The notes beneath the pieces were generated by a model. That model was not told the origin of the DNA. It saw only the letters and a program-made list of their open reading frames with translations, and ran no database searches. Source: Posidonia oceanica (lineage: Eukaryota > Streptophyta > Magnoliopsida > Alismatales > Posidoniaceae). From it: 64,000 bases of DNA. Positions 1-9,340 of the stretch are shown in pieces. The DNA is taken from assembly GCA_037176725.1 (NCBI GenBank), contig JAZBRS010000023.1:30251001-30315000 (forward strand). The letters run 5' to 3'. A program made the translations under genes and the position numbers. How positions within the stretch are numbered: the first letter of the stretch is position 1; each line of letters begins with the position of its first letter.

Positions 1-1050
1 CAAACACACTACTCCCTGCCAACGACACTAGATAAGTGTCTGGGAGCAGCATAGAAGAGATATATGTGCCTAATGACCTCTCACAAGAATCTGCCTCCAA
101 CAACTCATAACAGTTCTCTCTAACTATTACTTGATCCACAGAAGAAGGGAGGGTTGTTGGTAAAATTCTACGAGGGACATTCAGCTATTCAAGAGAAGGT
201 GAGACAACCAACAAGCTCTGAGTGATAATAGGTCGCTTCATAGAAATATCATATTTTGGAGTTTTTAGGGAAGGGGAGGAAGATAGTATCGAAGTGGTCA
301 CACTTTTCGACCCCAAATCAGACTCCTCAAAGCACCGATGTTCCACCATTTTCCCCAATATGGTACTGGACGAGGGGGTAGAGTGGAGCCCAACGTTAGT
401 GTCCGAGGTTTCTACCCCTTCTGGAGTAGATGGAGATGATATGGAAGAAGGACTAGAGTCCCCTAAGAAGGATATGGGGGAGAACTCAAGAAAAGAGGGA
501 TCAACCTTCTGCATGGGTGGCTGAATAAGTTCCATCGGCCCCCAATATCCCACCCTAGTGCGAAGGTGTTGTCGCTAGAAAGGAATCGGTTCTCCTAATA
601 CAAAGTTAGATACTTACATACCTATGGTGCGACCTCTGGAGATCTCCAGCTCCCAAAGAGGGAGAGCAGAAAGACGGGACTGGAGGTACTCAACATTAAA
701 CGAAAAACAACAACCCTATCGAGAGAGCAGGGCAGAAAGTATTCCATTGGAAAGCAAGCTATTTCGCCAGAGGAGCTACTGTTGGCTGAAAGCTGAAGCC
801 TGGTTAAGTAGAATCTTCGTGTAATCTGTTTCGTTTTACCCAAGCACTATTGTTAACTAGATGATCCAATGAACAAGCGTTCCAACTAAATGAATGACAC
901 AGTTCTCAAATCAAATGTACTAGTTGTAAGAGAAAACTTGAAGTTCCCACCATCTTTCTTCCGACAAATTCATATTATTTATATACTACTGAGATTCCAT
1001 ACTGCACATCATGTGCTACTGAGATCCCTGCTCTTACCCATTTTTGAAAT
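1..1050. other. No recognisable gene; unassigned sequence
   Basis: AT-rich sequence with no domain that I recognise. The only sizeable open frame is a Ser/Pro-rich minus-strand frame at 185-553 (122 codons). It overlaps a plus-strand frame and shows no known motif. From about 960 onwards the sequence resembles the segment starting near 3540, so it belongs to a diverged duplicated block described separately. Confidence 0.5.
185..553 (-). CDS. Open frame of unknown nature, Ser/Pro-rich
   Basis: A 122-codon minus-strand frame. The product is rich in serine, threonine and proline, with runs such as SPSSISSPSTPEG. It has no signal peptide, membrane segment or zinc knuckle. I do not recognise it. 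It could be a fragment of the linker of an old LINE ORF, because a LINE ORF2 tail lies 0.9 kb downstream on the other strand, or simply a chance open frame. No neighbour supports a function. Confidence 0.15.
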   Translation of the reverse strand: MGYWGPMELIQPPMQKVDPSFLEFSPISFLGDSSPSSISSPSTPEGVETSDTNVGLHSTPSSSTILGKMVEHRCFEESDLGSKSVTTSILSSSPSLKTPKYDISMKRPIITQSLLVVSPSLE

Positions 1051-1063
1051 AGCTTCTTTTTTC

Positions 1064-1193
1064 AACCAACTGCTATAGTGTAGTTGGGCAGGGGGAGTGG
1101 AACACACACCTTCCTCTCGAGTTCGAATCTCAAGAACCATAGGAGAAAAAATATTAAGAGGAATAACCCTACTACTGTTTGTAAAAAAAAAAA
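1064..1193 (+). mobile_element. tRNA-derived SINE-like insertion
   Basis: A short element with a tRNA-like pol III promoter. The A-box-like TAGTGTAGTTGG is at 1076-1087 and the B-box-like AGTTCGAATCT at 1120-1130. A 12-base poly(A) tail ends it at 1183-1194. It is flanked by near-identical direct repeats: AGCTTCTTTTTTC at 1051-1063 and AGCTTCTCTTTTC at 1194-1206. The duplicated segment near 3605-3625 runs through the equivalent position without the insert and so looks like an empty site. The family is not identified. Confidence 0.6.
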
Positions 1194-1396
1194 AGCTTCT
1201 CTTTTCCACTTTCCACAAGGATCCTTAGATTCCACACTCCTGAAAACAACCCTTTGTTTATAAGTGCACAGAGAAACAATAATTTTAAAGCAATCTTATT
1301 AAAATCTAGTAAAATGTAGTGCCTTGACACACACTAAAATTCCTTTTTCCCCAAATACTTATTCTCAGACCTATATAACCTGACCAAACATAAGAA

Positions 1397-2110
1397 GTGG
1401 TCATTAGAAAAAATGGTGGCAGAATTCCCGAGGAGGGGGAGAAGACTTTTCTCTGCCAATCAGGTCATTCCCCAGCTTTTGTTTCAACAATGTTCAGACT
1501 CTCTTATAGAGATAACTTTGTCGCTGAGGAAGACTCGACCTTATGGACCCTCAACAGTTCTCAGGACTTCTCTGTTAAATCCTGTTACATTGCTATCATT
1601 GATGGAGGTTTGCGATCTTCGTATAAGAACAGCGTCTGGTTTAGTGTTGTGCCTTTAAAAGTGAAAGTTTTCTCTTAGTTAGCCTTAAAAGATAAGATTC
1701 TCTCTTGGACCAATCTTATCGAAAGGGGGTGGCAAGGGCTTTTGTAGGGTGTGGGATTTGTGTGAATCATGAAGAAACGGTGCTACACATCTTTTTCCAC
1801 TGTACAGCAGCCCGGGCAATTTGGAATTTTCTATTTAGAGATGCAGAAAGGCTTTTGCATGATATCTCTTTTAAGTAAATATTTTCTTTGCAAAAACATT
1901 TACAATTCCAGATTAATACTTTTGGTTGGAATTCTTTACTGCTTGGGATTTTTTGGGGTCTGTGGCTAAACAAAAATGAAGTCATTTTTAGAAATCATAT
2001 TACAAATACTACATCTATTTTTTGGAATATACTGTCTCTAACTTCTTTTTGGGTAAACCACGCTCTTTCTGTGCAGAGTGCAAATTCTTCTGTTGTAAGA
2101 ACTTTGTAGA
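1397..2110 (+). pseudogene. LINE (L1-type) ORF2 C-terminal fragment, zf-RVT region
   Basis: The translation reproduces the C-terminal pattern of plant L1 ORF2. A segment ending in WTLNSSQDFSVKSCY (about 1540-1590) is followed by a VWFSVVPLKVKVF stretch, a DKILSWTNLIERG stretch, and then in another frame the zinc-finger-like CGICVNHEETVLHIFFHC followed by ARAIW (about 1750-1830). A WGLWLNKNEVIF motif follows at about 1955-1990, matching the usual W-x-x-W-x-x-R/K-N-x-x-I-F end of these proteins. At least one stop near 1676 and a frameshift near 1740 break the frame. The endonuclease and RT domains are absent, so this is a dead 5'-truncated or decayed copy. The downstream 2110-2440 sequence is AT-rich and may be its 3' UTR. 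Confidence 0.7.
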
Positions 2111-3540
2111 CAAATTGGGTCATTCATAATGGCCCTAAGGGCCAAGCTACTGAGGACATTGCTTCACCTTTCGTGGAGCCAAACATGCCTGCTGATTTCG
2201 AAAATGGTTGGGGAACATGGGAGGACAATCCTATCCATGGATGGCTACCAAGGAAATGGTTCTTGTCCTATTGGATTTTGACTCAGTTATATATGGACGC
2301 TCAAAGATTACCTCAATCTTAGTATTTGAACTTTTGTTTGGTCTTGTAATGTAATATTTTATATTCATCGATACTTTTATCTTAAGATACATTATATTTT
2401 TGTAATCCTGAAATCTGACGGTGATCCATCGTTTTGTTTTTTTAATTAATTTAATTACCGATTAAAAAAGAAAACAGACAGCTTTGTACTTGCTCAAGTT
2501 TTTCTTAGTTTCCCTGGTTACTTCGCTAACGAGTTGATCCCTATGATAAGGTTAATTATTCTAGTTTGTACAGGCAGCTTTATACTTGCTCAAGCTTTTC
2601 TGAAAGCTAAGAACATCTAACAAATTGGTTTTTGTGCAAAAGCTTCCAGTACATTCATTTTAATTGACTTTGAAGATTATATATTAAAAAAGTGTTTACT
2701 TAATACTTGTGCAACGCACAGTTGATTATCAATAAGAAAAAAAACGACCAGTGCAGACAATATCTGATTGCCTCTTCGAACATGTCAGAGTGTTCCTTGG
2801 GTCTTATGCATTTTTTTGGAATCTGGGTTGATGTTGTTTACTTTCGTGGTGGACTTCAGCTGACTTCCCTTGTTTTCCTTTTGGACATTTCTCAGCTCAG
2901 TCAAAAAATGCATTTCAGCATTTCTTTCCTTTTGACTATTGTTTTTCGGTTGATTTCCATAGTGATTGGGCTTCCCCTTTTTTTTTTCAGACTTCTTGTT
3001 CTCTGAACTGCATGAATTTCATTCTTGTGTTTGCTAAAGGGTGCGGTACTGGTTCACGAGTCATGACCCCCATGCATCAAGAGCATGCATCAAGAGCACG
3101 GTCTCTAGATTACAATTTAGATATCATCAAGAGCACGATCACTACTTTACAATTCTTGATGCCCAATTTATGATTTATCAAGTCCAAACCATCGAGTTCA
3201 GAGCCAACTTAATGCGCTCAAATCTACAAATTTATATATTCGTTTAGAGAGCTTTTCCACAACTGGTCGTGAGTAATGGTCCTCACTGATTGGGACCCAC
3301 GATAGAATTATTTAAAATTTTCTCAATTTTCGGTTGTTTCCTTTTTCAGATTTTCTATTATTTTCTATATATATATATATATATATTTTAACATTTTCAT
3401 TATTTTTCCTTCTTTTTTTGCATTTATTTAATTTTGTTTTTTGTTTGCAGGTCCCATTGTTTGCGGTCTCATATGAAACTTATTTGTTTTTGTGCTGCAT
3501 TTCAGTAAGGACCATGGTGGATAAAACTCCTATTCGTTCA
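2111..3540. other. No gene seen; AT-rich host-like sequence
   Basis: Contains the probable LINE 3' UTR up to about 2440 and the second half of duplication copy 1 (2490-2750), then unassigned AT-rich sequence. A short (TA)n tract lies near 3366-3387. No open frame has coding features. Confidence 0.5.
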
Positions 3541-4351
3541 TATGAAACTTAATGATTTTATGTTGCATTTCATGTGCTATTGTGGTCACTGCTCTTATAT
3601 ATTTTAGAAATAGCCCCCTCTTTTCCACTTTCCGCATGTATTCTCCACTCCTGAAAATAATCATTTATTTTAAAGTGCAAGGTTGCATGCTCCCCATAAC
3701 TTTTATTTGGATTTTATAGCAATCTTAACAATGGCGGTGCCAGGGAATCAAGATTGTAGGGTCGACATCAAGTGTCCGTAATATATATGACCTGGGATCG
3801 AAAATATATGTGAAGTTTTTTCCCAAATAACTTCGATACTTTTTTTTAAATTCCAACAGGGTCACCTAACCCCCAATGGGGTAGCTGGCACTACCTTTGA
3901 ATCTTAAGATCTGTTGGGCAATTAAAGTGGATTATTGATTTTTTTTATATTAATGGATCTATATCCAAAAAATCGAAAAAACCGTATCTTGTGAGTTTTT
4001 TAGATTTTTTTCTTTTTCTATTAAACAACTATTATTTCCTTAACATATCATCACATTTTAAGTAATCCATCATCAATAATCCACTGGAGTGCAATCCCTG
4101 ATACACTTTGATGTTCCTTTTTTGTTCTTCTATAATTACTTTGCTAACATGTTGATCCCTATGATAAGTTAATTATTCTAGTCTATACAAATAACTTGTA
4201 TTTGCTCAAGTTTTTCTGTTAGCCAAGAGCATCCTCCAAATTGGTTTTTGTGCAAAAGATTCTAGTGCATTCATTTTAACTGACTTGGAAAAGTATACAG
4301 GGTTTACTTATGCAAGGCACAGTTGATTATCAATAAGAAAAAAAGGACCAT
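3540..4351 (+). repeat. Diverged direct duplication, copy 2
   Basis: This matches the two parts of copy 1 (960-1300 and 2490-2750). It lacks the SINE at the position near 3609 and lacks the LINE tail. Its 3' end, AAGAAAAAAAGGACCAT at 4335-4351, corresponds to AAGAAAAAAAACGACCAG near 2730-2747 in copy 1. That is exactly where the copia LTR starts, so copy 1 represents the copia empty site. Confidence 0.65.
3918..4092. mobile_element. Possible MITE (terminal inverted repeats)
   Basis: About 175 bp flanked by inverted repeats: GTGGATTATTGAT at the left (about 3927-3939) and its complement ATCAATAATCCAC at 4072-4084. The outermost bases also partly match (GCAnTTAAA against GCACTCCA). The interior is AT-rich and non-coding. 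No clear target duplication was found, and the segment is present only in duplication copy 2. Superfamily not assigned. Confidence 0.3.
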
Positions 4352-4740
4352 TGTAGACCCTTTCTCGTTGGGTGCAACCTGTGGCCTAAGCTGAATCAGA
4401 CTTGGCAACCTAAGTCGTAAATCAGGCTCCCAAACAATCTATATAATAAAATGCAGAATGGTAGCACAAGCCATTCTCGACGTGCGAAAGGATATTATAT
4501 GATAGCAATGATATGTGATGATCGTTGTTTAGGACTCCGGAATATGTAAATTCCAAGATAAATCAAAATCATCCCAAAATGACAGATAAATCCTATTTAT
4601 AAAGGAGGCAAGAAATCTCCTCATATTCCTCTGTCCTAATCGCCTTCGAGATTTAAAAGAGAAATTTCCTCCTTCTACCGTTACGTGGTCTTCATTGATC
4701 ACATTCCAAAATCTCTCATTTAGTCATGAAGACCAAACAG
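4352..4740 (-). mobile_element. 3' LTR of a Ty1-copia element
   Basis: On the minus strand it runs from TGTTTGGTCTTCATG (at 4740) to GGGTCTACA (at 4352), giving the TG...CA ends of an LTR of about 389 bp. A minus-strand TATAAATA box lies at 4594-4601. It follows directly after the end of the copia pol frame (stop near 4803). The outer 5-bp flank is ACCAT (4347-4351). The partner 5' LTR is not in the window. Confidence 0.75.
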
Positions 4741-4802
4741 TAAATTCCTACATACTCCCATTATTTATGGAATATATGAGTTTTTCTCAATTTCTACTCC
4801 CA

Positions 4803-4963
4803 TTATTCGTGAGAATGTATTCCATATCCATTATTTATGGAAATGTTTCTTAATCCCATTAAGCCTACATGTTTGACAAATTTCTCTGTTGGAATCCCTT
4901 TTGTCATTGGATCAGCAATCATGTGTGAGGTCGGAATATAACTCACCTCTATTTTCTCTTTCT
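4803..4963 (-). pseudogene. Ty1-copia pol C-terminus (end of RNase H)
   Basis: The minus-strand frame reads the typical copia pol tail: KIEVSYIPTSHMIADPMTK, then FVKHVGLMGLRN, ending at a stop near 4803. The ADPMTKG motif and the MGLR ending are diagnostic of Ty1-copia RNase H tails. The frame is cut at 4963/4964 by element A and continues on the far side of A at 34138, where the HYIRDII motif precedes this segment. Target duplication GTATA marks the junction. Confidence 0.9.
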
Positions 4964-4968
4964 GTATA
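4964..4968. repeat. Target-site duplication of element A (left)
   Basis: GTATA immediately before the TG of the LTR. It is repeated at 34133-34137 immediately after the CA end of the other LTR. The match proves that both LTRs belong to one insertion. Confidence 0.95.
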
Positions 4969-5639
4969 TGTAGTAATCCCGGTGTTCAGATCGTCCATGC
5001 ACATTGCCAAAGCTCGTGTGCACCGATCAGAATCAGGTTCACTATTAGCGGCTATGTCCGAGAAGGAAGACTTAACTCGAAAACATTTTAAAAAAGAAAA
5101 AAAGGGGAAGAAAAGAAGAAGATAAGACAAAATCGGAGTCGCCACCAAGTCTATTAGATCGGGAGACAAGGGAAATCGGGGAAATACGTGAATAATCACG
5201 CAAAACCAAGCAAAAGATGCAATGCAAGGCAATGCAGAAGAAATGAGATGCAAATGAATGCAAATGATGTGATTCGTGCCTAGGATAAGGGCAATATGGT
5301 CATTGCGGGCCAAGAGAGAGGGCAAGGACTCCTGTTACGTGCAGGGAAAGTGTTAGGCACCCCCGACACGCTCGAGAATCGGTCTTTCTAGGCTTACGCT
5401 CGCATACGCAGAGAAATGCAGATTTTGAATGCCTAAGTGCCAATGAGTGCCTATCTAAATGCTCAACGGTGTACTCTAAGCGGGGGAATGCAATGCGAGA
5501 AAGTAAACGTACAATCTAAGCTCTCAGCAACGCTGTCTGTGTTCCGAACCGGGCAGAACCTGGCTCGTGAGAACTCCAGGTAGTAAGCATCACTGCTCTA
5601 TATGCAAATGCAGGCGATAAAACAAAACAGCGGTGAAAA

Positions 5640-6440
5640 CAGGCAATGCGGGCGACATGCAAGGGAAACAACGTGAAACAAGCAAAATGGGGCGAGAAAC
5701 GAAGCAAGAACGAAAAACGATGCGAGAAACGAGGTCGACACGCAAAACGGTGCGAGAAAACGAAGCAAGAGCGTAAAACAGTGCGAGGAACAAGGCAAGG
5801 ACATAAAACAAGGCGAAAAACAAAGTCGGCATGCAGAATGGTGCAGGAAACAAGCGAGACACGCGAAACGGTGCGAGAAACGGGCGAGGCACGCAAAACG
5901 ATGCGAGAAAACAGAGCGGCACGCAAAACAGTGCAAGAAAACAAAACGGCACGCAAAACGGTGCAAGAAAACAAGGGCGGCACGTAAAACGGTGCGAGAA
6001 AACAGAACGGCACGCAAAACGGCACAAGAGAACAAAGGCGGCACGCAAAACGGTGCGAGAAACAGAGCGGCACGCAAAACGGTGCCCGAAAACAAAGCAA
6101 CACGCAAAACGGTGCAAGAAAACAAAGCGGCACGCAAAACGGTGCGAGAAACAGAGCGGCACGCAAAACGATGCAAGAAAACAATGCAGCACGCAAAATT
6201 GTGCGAGAAACAGAGCGGCACGCAAAACGGTGTAAGAAAACAGAGCGGCATGCAAAACGGTGCGAGAAAATGAAGGCGGCACGCAAAACGGTGCGAGAAA
6301 AAAGAGCGGCACGCAAAATGGTGCAAGAAAACAAAGCGGCACGCAAAACGGTGCGAGAAAACGAAGACGGCACGCAAAACGGTGCGAGAAAACAGAGCGG
6401 CATGCAAAACGGTGCAAGAAAACAGAGCGAAAGGAAGCGC
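5640..6440. repeat. LTR minisatellite, about 30-bp unit
   Basis: About 25 imperfect copies of a unit close to CGGCACGCAAAACGGTGCGA followed by GAAAACARAG, with a 29-33 bp period. Because the period is often a multiple of three, long false open frames appear in all minus-strand frames and on the plus strand. An equivalent array with a different subunit pattern occurs in the sister solo LTR (18040-18910). The array is absent from the 5' LTR of element A because of a deletion. Confidence 0.95.
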
Positions 6441-6779
6441 GCGAAAGCCCTGCAATGCGAATGGTATGCAAATGATGCTACTGAAGTTCAGGAGGGCTTA
6501 CCTGGGAAATCTGGGGCCTGATCTGGAATCTGATTGGTCCACGCTGGAGAGCGTTCCGTCGGGGTCGTCATGGCAGTTTACTTGAGAAGATCCAACGGCC
6601 GGATCCGAAGATATTCCAGCTTCAAGGCAGAGGGACCAGAACAAGGGAGAAGAATGGATCTAAGTGTAAAAGGGAACTAAGGGGTGTGCAAAACAGGTCC
6701 TCCCGTGTTCGAGGGAGCTAGGCGCATTTAGGTGTGTGCAAGGAGTGCCAAATACTAGAATGCATGAGTGCAATGCATG

Positions 6780-7690
6780 TAGAATGCAAGAAAAGGCTTA
6801 AGGGTGGTTTTTCAGGAAATTGGGGATTTAAATGCAATTTTTGAGAGGATGGGGGTCTAAATGCAAAGGTTTTGAAAAGTTTGGGGCTTTTATGCAAGGG
6901 TTTTGGAAAAAAGAGGGTCTGCATGCAATTTTACAAAAGACAGGGTTCAAAATGCAATTTTCCAAGATGAATATGCATCAGGGCAAGCTTTGAAATCATG
7001 TGGCAGTTCAGAATGCAATTTTGAAATCATTAAGGTCTAAAATGCCATTTTTCCAGAAAAACAGGGTCCTAAGTAGTCTGGGAATGTAGATGGGGGACTT
7101 ACATGCAATTTTTCAAACATGTGGGGCTAAGATGCAATTTTATGAGCAAAATATGCACTAAAAGGACAGACAGAGGACTGGCATGCAATTTTCAAATTAT
7201 ACAGGGTCAAGAATGCAATTTTATAAGCTAAATATGCATTAAAATGACTACTGTGCATTAGAAGAGGACCTATATGCAAAAATCAGAAAATAGAGGGGAA
7301 AAAATGCAATGCAGCAAGCAAAAATGAAAAATAAATGCTAAGTTCTATAGGACAGAGGACCAGAAGGCAAATACTGAAAACAAAGAGGACCCAGAATGCA
7401 ATTTTATATGGCAAAATTAATGCATTAAATCTAATTAAACTACTGCAGGACTTAAGTGCAAAAATCAAAAGCAGGGGGGCTGAAATCAAACTTATTACTG
7501 AAGGAAAGCACAGTAGAAGGACCAGAAAGCAAATAAAGAGAACCACAAACATTTCATGCAATTTTATATAGTTTTAACTAAGAAATAAACAGATTTAATC
7601 AAATAAAGGACCTGAATGTAAATAAACAAGAACTGAAACCAAAAATGCAATTTAGGGCAAAATAGCTAAGATAAACGAAAATGAAAGCAC
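6780..7690. repeat. Diffuse ATGCAATTTT-type array in LTR
   Basis: The decamer ATGCAATTTT or a close variant recurs about 15 times at irregular spacing (mostly 30-100 bp), usually after a GGGnCTAA-type string. The sequence between repeats is not conserved, so this is a degenerate or constrained repeat rather than a simple satellite. Similar arrays lie at 19190-20030 and, inverted, at 45540-46930. Confidence 0.6.
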
Positions 7691-9340
7691 AGTGAAAATG
7701 CAGGTCGTCGGCCACTGTAGCAGTTGCTACCAGCAGCCGACAGAGGGGGCAGAAGGGTGCCGACGGGGAGGGAGTCCGGCGAGCGAGCCTCGCCGGGGCC
7801 TGGCGGAGCTTGGGCGACGTCCGGCGAGCGGCGACGCTGCCTGGAGCGGATCGGAGGAGCCACCGGAGGTCTGAAACGGATTTGGAGGCAGTCCAGTGGA
7901 CTGGAGCGCTGCCGAAGGAAAAGGAGGCCACGACTGGGGTCCTGGAGGCCGTGCGGAGCTGGGACGACCAACGGGAGGTCGTTCTGCAGCTCGGCGCGAC
8001 GGGACGAACGTCGAGCTCGTCGGGGAAGAAGGTCAACGACGGCGCTGACCTTGCAAAGGCGGTTGCAGAACCCCTTTTTGAGGGGTGGAAAAGCAAGAAG
8101 GGAAGAAACCTAGATTACTGGCGAAGAGAAATACCTTTTTTGTTGTCTGGCGCGCTCCCCCAACGTCAGCTGTTGTTGCAGAGACCGGCGGTGGTGGTCT
8201 AGCTACTGCAGGCGCTCCCGGCAGCATGCGGCGATCGGGATCGGTTCTTGGAGATGTTCTCGAGCTCTCTGGGTGCACAGGCGCGAGTTCTGCAGACGGT
8301 GGAAGGAGTCGAGCCTTTTGGGTTCACTGAGGGCTGCTGGAGGTGGGTGGAGGTGTCTGCTGCCCTCTGGATCGAGCGGAGGCTTCCGGTGGGTAGCTGG
8401 GTGCTTGGTGAAGGGTTCTGGAGGCTTGGTTCAGGTAGTGGAGGTCTGTGGAGGGAGATTGCAGTTGGGTTGGTTTTGGACAGAATGCCGGCACAGGTGT
8501 TTGCTGTGGATTGCTCGGGCTGTGGTGAGGGTGAAGGCCAGTGCTTGGGGGTCTGAGAGGGTGAGGTTTCAGTGAGTTTCTGGGTAGGTTTTGGGAGGGA
8601 AAGGTGGTCTGTGTAGGAGGGAATTCTGGAGGAGGCAGAGTTGGGTTCTGTGTGAATTTTCGGGTGGTCGGGGTGATTTCTGGATTGGTTTTTGGGTGCG
8701 GGATGGAGGGAAGGAAAGCTGGAGGTTTCGGTGAGATTGGGGGGCCAATTCCGAGTGATTTCGGGGGTGTTTTTGGTCTCGATTTGCCGTGAAGGGAAGA
8801 GGGGGAAATGCTGGTTTTTTGGGGTGGAGCTGAGGGGAATTCTCCTCTCTCTCAGGCTGGGGAAGTGCGTGTGAAGCTCCGTCCCTCCCCCGGGTGAACT
8901 CTGGAAGGTGAAAAGGCTGGGGAATCGAGGCCTCTCGACCCACCCGACCTGCAGCCTTCTTCTGCCAGCCAGCAGAGGTCGGAGCAGGCGTGGCAGGCGC
9001 ACGGACAGCGTTCGGCGCACGCCGGTCCGGCTCGAGCAGGAGGCGTGCAGGTCTGTCGAGGGTGAGCTGTCGTCCGCAGGGCTGACTGTTGGCAGAAGTT
9101 GCAGAGCTCAGAGGAAGGCGGGAGAGGAGGAAGAAGGGAGGAGAGGGAGGAGACGGCCGTGGGCCGGGCTGCGCGGAAGAAAAGAAAAAGAAAGAAAGAG
9201 AAGAAGGAAGGAGTGGAGACGGGCCGGACCAGGCCCAGCGGGAGGAGAAAAAAAAGAAAAGAATAGAAAGAAAGGGAGGAAAGGAAGGAGAGGGAAGAGG
9301 AAGAAAAGGAAGAGAGGGATAAAATTGATAAAAAATAAAA
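7690..9340. other. GC-rich LTR segment, no gene
   Basis: GC-rich stretch of the element A LTR, followed by a polypurine-rich end (9110-9330). Several overlapping frames on both strands (for example minus 8199-9020) give Pro/Ser/Arg-rich products without known domains. The same sequence recurs in the 5' LTR at 31343-32640 and, diverged, in the solo LTR at 20040-21530. Non-coding is the best reading. Confidence 0.7.

Larger units (their letters stand above)
960..2750 (+). repeat. Diverged direct duplication, copy 1
   Basis: Segments at about 960-1300 and 2490-2750 align by eye with about 3540-3730 and 4095-4350. Shared landmarks are TCATGTGCTA, CTGCTCTTA, CACTCCTGAAAA, GTTGATCCCTATGATAAG, ATTGGTTTTTGTGCAAAAG and CACAGTTGATTATCAATAAG. 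Copy 1 differs from copy 2 by a SINE-like insertion (1064-1193) and a LINE tail (about 1390-2400). Copy 2 instead holds a MITE-like segment and the copia insertion. The two copies therefore supply empty-site comparisons for one another. Confidence 0.7.

Noticed and set aside
1..4351. Host protein-coding gene at the left edge
   Set aside because: Only a LINE ORF2 tail, SINE/MITE-like pieces and AT-rich duplicated sequence are visible. No exon-like frame with recognisable domain.
5516..6471. Long open frames (up to 295 codons) on both strands with Phe/Cys/Ala/Arg- or Lys/Thr-rich repeats
   Set aside because: They coincide exactly with the 30-bp minisatellite. Several frames are open at once and the products are mere translations of the repeat.
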